Positions 59,183-64,000 of a stretch of 64,000 nt of DNA are shown here, one piece after another; within the stretch, counting starts at the first letter, position 1; the number at the start of each line of letters is the position of its first letter. The notes beneath the pieces are model-generated. The model was not told where the DNA came from and did no database searches. It saw nothing but the letters and a program-made list of their open reading frames with translations. Source of the DNA: Ruminococcaceae bacterium HV4-5-B5C (GTDB taxonomy: Bacteria > Bacillota > Clostridia > Oscillospirales > Acutalibacteraceae); NCBI GenBank assembly GCA_900184925.1, contig FXYJ02000005.1, forward strand, positions 248,001 through 312,000, in the 5' to 3' direction. Both the position numbers and the translations under genes were made by a program.

Positions 59183-59416
59183 TTAAATTTCACTTTCGAC
59201 CATTTCGATGATGTCTCCGATAGTTCGCTGGTTTGTCCGGAATGCTTGGTATTGAATATCAAGATCGTATTTTTCTTCCAGTGCGTTCATTATCGGAAAG
59301 TAGTTTGTCGATTTTGCATCCAGATCCTCCAGCAGATTCGTGTCTTCAGATAATTCGGACACGTCTTTGCCGAAAGCTTTTGCTACCGTACTCATTACAA
59401 ATTCCTTCGTGCTCAT
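59183..59416 (-). CDS. acyl carrier protein-like, non-canonical attachment motif
   Basis: The start is at 59,416 (MSTKEFVMSTVAKAF) because GAGGTG lies six bases upstream. The 77-residue acidic helical protein has the ACP layout, but the usual DSL motif is replaced by LEDLDAKSTNYFPIMNALEE, keeping one Ser. It shares the operon with its own AcpS, which supports modification by phosphopantetheine. Confidence 0.75.
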   Translation of the reverse strand: MSTKEFVMSTVAKAFGKDVSELSEDTNLLEDLDAKSTNYFPIMNALEEKYDLDIQYQAFRTNQRTIGDIIEMVESEI

Positions 59417-59511
59417 ACTTTTCACCTCTTGACTTTGTATTGGAAACTTACAAGAATTATATCTATTTATTTTTGATGTTACTTTTCAATAATGTGAAAA
59501 AAGTCGAAAAA

Positions 59512-59547
59512 AAATAGACACTTTATTGAAAAGTGTCTATTTTTTTT
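59512..59547. terminator. strong hairpin between acp gene and IS element
   Basis: AAATAGACACTTT-ATTGA-AAAGTGTCTATTT with T/A runs on both sides. It may stop transcription in either direction, including read-through from the IS. Confidence 0.75.
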
Positions 59548-59559
59548 GATTCGATAAGC

Positions 59560-60262
59560 ACAACCACACGCTATGCGTGTGAGAAAAGAGACGGCAAGGC
59601 CTTTACGGTGGAAACAAAAGACCTCCTTTGATAGAATGGGTGTAGGTTTCGCCAACCGCACACAAGAATCAAAGGAGGTCGCGTCCAATGGACGAACAAA
59701 GCTTAACACATACAAAATGGAAGTGTCAATATCACATTGTATTCATACCGAAGTATCGCAGGAAAGTGATATATGGCAAACTACGGAAGGATATCGGAGA
59801 AATATTAAGACGGTTATGCGAGTTTAAGCATGTGGAAATCATAGAAGCGCATGCAATGCCAGATCACATACACATGCTTGTATCGATACCACCTAAAATG
59901 AGTGTGTCAGAATTCATAGGATATCTAAAAGGGAAGAGTAGTCTAATGGTATTCGAGAGACATGCGAATATGAAATACAAATACGGCAGAAGAGTGTTTT
60001 GGGCAAAAGGCTATTATGTAAGCACAGTGGGAGCAAATAAAGCGGCTGTTGCTAAATATATCCGAGAACAGGAAACGGAAGACCAGATGGCAGACCAAAT
60101 GAGTTTCAAAGAATATGAAAACCCGTTCAAACACTTAGAAGAAGAGTAAAAAAGTAACGCCAATGTGCGGTTGGCGTTACTCCTTCTGCACCTTTAGGTG
60201 TCGCTGGTATTATGCCCTTATAGGGCTGTTATTCAAGCCGCCCGTTTTACGGGCGGTCATGA
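59560..60262 (+). mobile_element. IS200/IS605-type insertion sequence
   Basis: Left subterminal hairpin CACACGC-TAT-GCGTGTG (about 59,568-59,584) and right hairpin CCGCCCGT-TTT-ACGGGCGG (about 60,239-60,257) flank a single Y1 transposase gene, without tnpB. It sits between acpS and the acp-like gene. Exact ends are not provable here. Confidence 0.75.
59688..60149 (+). CDS. tnpA: IS200-family Y1 transposase TnpA
   Basis: A 153-residue HUH nuclease: KWKCQYHIVFIPKYRRKVIY, HUH motif AMPDHIHMLVSIPP, and the C-terminal catalytic tyrosine in AAVAKYIREQE. It moves the element as single-stranded DNA. Confidence 0.95.
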   Translation: MDEQSLTHTKWKCQYHIVFIPKYRRKVIYGKLRKDIGEILRRLCEFKHVEIIEAHAMPDHIHMLVSIPPKMSVSEFIGYLKGKSSLMVFERHANMKYKYGRRVFWAKGYYVSTVGANKAAVAKYIREQETEDQMADQMSFKEYENPFKHLEEE

Positions 60263-60281
60263 CTATGCTAAAAAATGAAAG

Positions 60282-60650
60282 TTACGACTCTATAATCGTG
60301 GTTGCTATAACATATGCTCCATCTTGTGAAATAGAAACATCGATTCTTTTGATTTTCATTTCTTCCGCGAGACGTTTCATTTCCCCGTAAAGAGTTATAT
60401 ATGGCTTGCCGTGCCGACCATTCAGAGTTTCGATTTCCTTCAGATATTTAATATCCATCTCTATATCAAAGCACTTAAAGAGCGCTTCCTTACATGCAAA
60501 ACGCTCAGCAAAAAATATTGCCCTATCTTTGTATTGCTTTGACAAAGCCAACTCAGGGTCGGTGAACAAATCCAAAAAGCCGTCAAAACTAGAGAATATC
60601 ATATTTCGCACTCGTTCAATAAGCAGCAAATCAGTACCGATCCCAATCAT
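60282..60650 (-). CDS. acpS: holo-[acyl-carrier-protein] synthase
   Basis: A 122-residue phosphopantetheinyl transferase: IGIGTDLLLIERVR (metal-binding Asp), FAERFACKEALFKCF (Glu and Lys), HGKPYITLYGEM, DVSISQDGAYVIATTI. Overlaps the tetR stop by four bases. Probably dedicated to the ACP-like protein beyond the IS. Confidence 0.93.
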   Translation of the reverse strand: MIGIGTDLLLIERVRNMIFSSFDGFLDLFTDPELALSKQYKDRAIFFAERFACKEALFKCFDIEMDIKYLKEIETLNGRHGKPYITLYGEMKRLAEEMKIKRIDVSISQDGAYVIATTIIES

Positions 60651-61219
60651 TTGTTTAATTTCATCCTCCTTAATGAGGCAATCGCATTTGTTGTCAATAT
60701 GGCAATTCTTTCAGGAGAGACATCTTTGTTTTTCGAGAAGCCATTCAGAACCCAAGTCGTGCATATATTGATGATTGCTCCGGCGGACAGACAGGCAAGA
60801 ACTTCCGCATCATCTTCATGGTAACCTTCTTCAATCCACTTGTTGTAACAGGACTTTTTCACCAGACGATTGTACTTTGTGATAAACGAATTGTTTCCAT
60901 AGTATCCTAATAATGCCCGATATGCCTTGATATTCTTATATACGTAATTCAATATATCTAAAAACATAGGAAAGGGTTGTGAGTATTCCACTTTATCCAG
61001 TGAAACATATTTCCACATCCCAAATACACTGCTAATGTAGTCCAATATTTCGTTTTCGATTTCATGCAAGAGGCTTTCTAAGTCTTCATAATACACGTAA
61101 AAAGTCGCACGCGAGATATTGGCTTTCTGGCATACATCCTTTACGGTTATTTTATTAAAGTAATTATCCATGTATAAATCCAGAAATGCATTCTTAATAT
61201 GAATTTCAGTCGATGTCAT
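60647..61219 (-). CDS. TetR-family regulator
   Basis: A 190-residue protein. N-terminal DNA-binding domain (FNKITVKDVCQKANISRATF, YVYYEDLESLLHEIENEILD) and the TetR_C_33-like ligand-binding part (CLSAGAIINICTTWVLNGFS). First gene of the acpS operon and its likely regulator. Confidence 0.9.
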   Translation of the reverse strand: MTSTEIHIKNAFLDLYMDNYFNKITVKDVCQKANISRATFYVYYEDLESLLHEIENEILDYISSVFGMWKYVSLDKVEYSQPFPMFLDILNYVYKNIKAYRALLGYYGNNSFITKYNRLVKKSCYNKWIEEGYHEDDAEVLACLSAGAIINICTTWVLNGFSKNKDVSPERIAILTTNAIASLRRMKLNK

Positions 61220-61874
61220 TTTTCGTCCTCTCCTTTCAAAAATCTACTTGCATGGACCATTTGGGGACTGAATGAATATGCCCGGAATTACGATTTTAAT
61301 ATTCACAAAAAAGTCTGACAGTTGGTGAAGAGCTAACTATATTATCTTCCAAGTTATTGAAAACATCAAGTGTATGATTTGTATCGTTTTTAGCTTTCTG
61401 GGGTTCATCGTAATGCAGCTTTCAGGTTCCATGTGTTTGCCGAATTCATGGGCGAGTGGAGAGAAATTCAGTTTCGATCAAAATAATGTTTTGCGAAGAA
61501 GACAATTAGATCGACACCCTCTGCGTGATGCAAGATGCCTTCCTTAGGGTCATGGGCTTCTCGGTCAGCACTTTGCTGCCAGAAACGTCCTTAACTAGGA
61601 TTAAGCTTATTCGATTTTAGTGGTAAACACTATTACTTAACTACCGGTAAACCCTGTCCTCTTTTGTAAACTCCACTTCAGCGCATCAAAAATTTTATAT
61701 CAAGTGTAGAAAAATGTTATTTTGCCCGCTAATGTTAAAATACTCATAGAATGACATACTTGATTTCCTCTGGCTAAACTCGTGGGTTTTCGACTAGACA
61801 TTAAAAAATCCGCCCATCGTGGGAAACGAAGGACGGATTATTGGGGAATCTGATACTTATTTATATTCAACTTT
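61220..61874. other. gene-free stretch upstream of tetR
   Basis: No convincing gene. Low GC, stops in all frames. A hairpin-like AATCCG...CGGATT lies at about 61,809-61,840. The tetR-acpS promoter should lie just upstream of 61,219. Confidence 0.4.
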
Positions 61875-62001
61875 TCTTGAGGCATAGAAGCAACACTAAT
61901 ATACCGTTTACAAAGTAAACGTGTTCGGATTTCACGCGGTTATCTCCACCATGGTAAAGCGCAGAGTATATACCATAAAATGGTATATACTCTGCGCTTT
62001 T
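61875..62001 (-). repeat. interspersed repeat, copy F, with terminator hairpin
   Basis: Perfect hairpin AAGCGCAGAGTATATACCAT / ATGGTATATACTCTGCGCTT (61,957-62,000) then the most diverged core (GGTGGAGATAACCGCGTG). The frame still reads KSEHVYFVNGILVLLLCLK. Confidence 0.88.
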
Positions 62002-62141
62002 AGATTTTATGCTTGAAATTGAATATTACCTCAATATGGTCTGCATATCGCAAAGTGGATTAAATCTATAGTGAGACTATCAGGTTATACAGTGTAGATA
62101 TCGCATAAGTAAAAATACCTTCGTCAAAGTCAAATCTGGAA

Positions 62142-62979
62142 TCATGCAATGGATAATATCTTGCCCATGCTTTTTTGCAAAGAAAGCAATCCGCAAACCT
62201 TTTCCAACTGAAAATAATAAGCCGCATTACCACCCGTCAAATAAGGTCGATCTCCCAAAAGACATTGCTCACCAAAGATTTTCTTCCCTGCGTTCATCCC
62301 AATTTCAACTAGGTCGGGTGAGTTGCAGATGGCAGGTGGATATCCATCATTAATGCTGTCAATTGCGGAAATCACTTTGGCTGAAATGGATATTGCATTA
62401 ATTCCATTTTCCCGTTCACCCCAGTGACTTGACTTTCCTTTAATTGTGATCAAAATTTTTCCTATCATCGCGGTGGATATGCTGCGTTGAATTTCCATTC
62501 CGATTGGCTGTGAATTTGTGTAATGAAAAACAATAACTTTATCAACCATAGGATTTTCAAGCGCTTTTGCCTTAATTAGGGCCTTTGCGCCCTTATCAAT
62601 CTCCTCTGTGGTTCAAAGAGAAATCGCACGTTGCACTTTAGACTTTTCTTATGGCTGTTTAGTAACTTTGCAAGGCTAAAAGCGGTTGCCGTAATCCCAT
62701 CATGGCCGCAGGCGTGCATAACACCTGCATTCCTCGATTGATAATCGGCTCCTGTTTGCTCTGTTATGGGCAAAGTGTCGATTTCCGCCCGGACATCAAT
62801 AGTTGGGAAGGATTTATCTACTAAAATCGTTCCTATTACTCCCGTATTACCGATGATCTCAGAAGAAATTCCGAAAGAATTCAGCATGTCTTTGATATAT
62901 CAGGTACATGTGCAGATGTTCCCTCATTTTTATGATATTTGAAGTGATAGCGGCAATTTCAGGATCATCCTTATACATG
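62142..62979 (-). pseudogene. decayed M20-family amidohydrolase
   Basis: It begins with a start behind AGGAGG at 62,979 (MYKDDPEIAAITSNIIKMRE) and has at least two frame changes. Recognisable pieces are VIGTILVDKSFPTIDVRAEI, GVMHACGHDGITATAFSLAK (metal-site His/Asp) and, after a shift near 62,600, KVIVFHYTNSQPIGMEIQRS and ILITIKGKSSHWGERENGIN. The C-terminal GSEDF-type motif is degraded. No longer functional. Confidence 0.85.
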
Positions 62980-63006
62980 AAGAGTCCTCCTTTCAAAACC
63001 AAATGA

Positions 63007-63609
63007 TTAAATCAGCGGTATGTATTTGCTCTTCGGCTTTGGAATGACGCCTTGATTCACAAGAATGGGAAGAAAAACCTGCAGCAGGGCAACAAGCATT
63101 ACAATTTCGATTGGAAGCAGAATTGTGTTTTTGATGAGACTTTTTACAAAGAAATAGTAGTAGCCTTTTCCATACAGCATACTGCTCCAAAGACATCCCA
63201 GCCCGACATGAATCCCAAAATCCACGATAAACTTGCAGAGAAACACCCGCAGCACTGAAATTTTGCACCGGTAGAGAAATATCCCGTAAATGAAGAATTC
63301 AAGCATGGAAGACAAAGTATATCCCGGAAAAAAGACAGTGGCAGGGATAAACAGGTAGCCAATTAAATCATATGCCAATCCGGTGGATAAACCGACAACG
63401 GGACCGAAAATCATCGATCCGAGAGCAAGTGCCAAAAAAGTGGTCGTAATGCGAAGGTTTACACCCACTGGGATATACAGTGAACTCAGGACAGTACCGA
63501 GAGCAATGGTGAATCCTGCGAAAACAAGAGAGCGCGGATTTCTAAATTCGGAACAAGCTGAGGACCAGTATTTTGGCGTTAAGATCGAATAGATGTTGTT
63601 TTTAGGCAT
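63007..63609 (-). CDS. folT: folate ECF transporter S component FolT
   Basis: A 200-residue protein with six membrane helices. SLVFAGFTIALGTVLSSLYI, VNLRITTTFLALALGSMIFG and GPVVGLSTGLAYDLIGYLF are typical of folate-specific S components, which bind folate and dock to the shared EcfAA'T module. AAGGAGG precedes the start and can pair with a CCTCC just upstream, so translation is probably switched by the leader. Confidence 0.88.
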   Translation of the reverse strand: MPKNNIYSILTPKYWSSACSEFRNPRSLVFAGFTIALGTVLSSLYIPVGVNLRITTTFLALALGSMIFGPVVGLSTGLAYDLIGYLFIPATVFFPGYTLSSMLEFFIYGIFLYRCKISVLRVFLCKFIVDFGIHVGLGCLWSSMLYGKGYYYFFVKSLIKNTILLPIEIVMLVALLQVFLPILVNQGVIPKPKSKYIPLI

Positions 63610-63670
63610 GAAAAAACCTCCTTGGATATGGCTAGACTCAATGCCACATAAAGGAGGAATCTCCTATATG

Positions 63671-63793
63671 CAGCAGCGGGATGCGATAATTGTACGGCAA
63701 CATTGGCATTGGTTTACGAATAACGGAATGTTTCCGTCCCGAGATCAACTCCCCGTTTCTCGGGCACATAACCCACAATTATCTACTCTGCCA
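63671..63793 (-). promoter_or_regulatory. tetrahydrofolate (THF-I) riboswitch
   Basis: On the minus strand the 5' strand AGAGTAGATAATTGT pairs with ACAATTATCGCATCCCGCT at the 3' end, as in the THF-I consensus (GAGTAGATGATTCGCG ... GGTGAATCATTGCATCCGCTC). A central stem CCCGAGAAACGGGGAG...CTCGGG is present. Downstream TCCTCCTTTATG can pair with the folT ribosome site (63,610-63,660), a likely translation-off switch. Confidence 0.82.
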
Positions 63794-63883
63794 TTTAAAT
63801 TTATGAAACGCTTCAAGTCATATGTTAACCGATGGAATTCCTCCTTCCTGTTACAGCAAAAAAGGCAGACTATCTGGGCTGTT

Positions 63884-63955
63884 TGCCCAGACGGTCGGCC
63901 TTTTCCGTCATACTCCCCTGTGGTACTCCACATCCGTCAGTCATATGACTCTTGA
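63884..63955 (-). promoter_or_regulatory. ZTP (pfl) riboswitch with terminator
   Basis: The minus strand shows the pfl-motif layout: AGTCATATGACTGACGGA, then GTGGAGTACCACAGGGGAG, and the hallmark 3' sequence CCGTCTGGGCA. The GGGC of the aptamer also forms CTGGGC-AAACA-GCCCAG followed by a T-run (about 63,857-63,890), a terminator-type expression platform. It lies upstream of the THF riboswitch in the same leader. Confidence 0.8.
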
Positions 63956-64000
63956 AGTTAATGATAAACTCTAACCAGCCCTTTGTCAAGAAAGCTAAGA

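Noticed and set aside
59560-60262. TnpB/IscB nuclease or omega RNA with the IS200 element
   Set aside because: The element holds only the Y1 transposase; the remaining about 130 bp on each side are hairpins without a long frame.
48466-61955. Interspersed repeats as true tRNA or tmRNA 3' ends
   Set aside because: Only the first 12 bases match; the following T-arm cannot pair, so they are not functional tRNA ends, at most degenerate relics.
33153-64000. Right attachment site of the ssrA-linked element
   Set aside because: No second copy of the ssrA 3' end was found by eye. Serine recombinases share only a few bases between sites, so the right end cannot be placed honestly.
1-64000. CRISPR array
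   Set aside because: No regularly spaced identical repeats with unique spacers were seen; the interspersed repeats are kilobases apart and alternate in strand.

Overview
The window looks like a chromosome segment of a low-to-mid GC Clostridia bacterium, probably Oscillospiraceae/Acutalibacteraceae-like. This rests on the large Bacillus-type SRP RNA followed by dnaX-ybaB-recR, smpB and ssrA, on Clostridia-type serine-recombinase elements, on the phosphotransacylase/butyrate kinase pair, and on a folate ECF transporter behind folate-related riboswitches. The genus is an inference; no 16S rRNA gene is present.

Region 1 (1 to about 20,230) is most of a transposable (Mu-like) prophage, read right to left and running off the left edge. 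From its early end inwards it has a divergent repressor with an operator array, a Ner-like regulator, MuA transposase, the MuB ATPase, a block of small accessory genes, GemA, a Mor-type activator, a terminator, and then the packaging and head genes. The head module is SPP1/siphovirus-like rather than Mu-like. A phage NusG paralogue sits between the terminase subunits. An orphan diversity-generating-retroelement (DGR) target gene, with its hallmark hairpin, lies in the early region.

Region 2 (20,234-33,152) is core chromosome: apbE, a YbaK-type deacylase, trmB, a fluoride riboswitch with two crcB/fluC genes, a family-4 uracil-DNA glycosylase, an SdpR/SdpI-like operon with an ABC exporter, SRP RNA, dnaX, ybaB, recR, smpB and tmRNA.

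Region 3 (33,113 to about 48,100) is an integrated element abutting the 3' end of ssrA. It has a large serine recombinase whose last codons are antisense ssrA, a repressor and divergent promoter, plasmid-type replication initiators with internal iterons, a Ser/Thr-rich membrane protein, a thioester-domain adhesin, an unusual XRE-sigma fusion, two small ribbon-helix-helix-like proteins, and a BcgI-like restriction-modification operon with an extra TIR/NDT-like gene. No relaxase or conjugation apparatus is visible.

Region 4 (48,460-62,000) is a mosaic. Six copies of an about 80-bp interspersed repeat each follow a terminator-type hairpin at the 3' side of a transcription unit. Two copies lie inside a structure in which about 930-bp inverted arms, carrying YcxB-like genes and RHS fragments, flank a padR-DUF1048 operon. 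Further right are a CDP-alcohol phosphatidyltransferase/flavodoxin pair, a LuxR membrane regulator, and a compact operon of tetR, acpS, an acyl-carrier-protein-like gene, a CocE-type hydrolase, pta and buk, interrupted by an IS200-type element.

Region 5 (62,142-64,000) holds a decayed M20 amidohydrolase and a folT gene preceded by what look like tandem ZTP and THF riboswitches.
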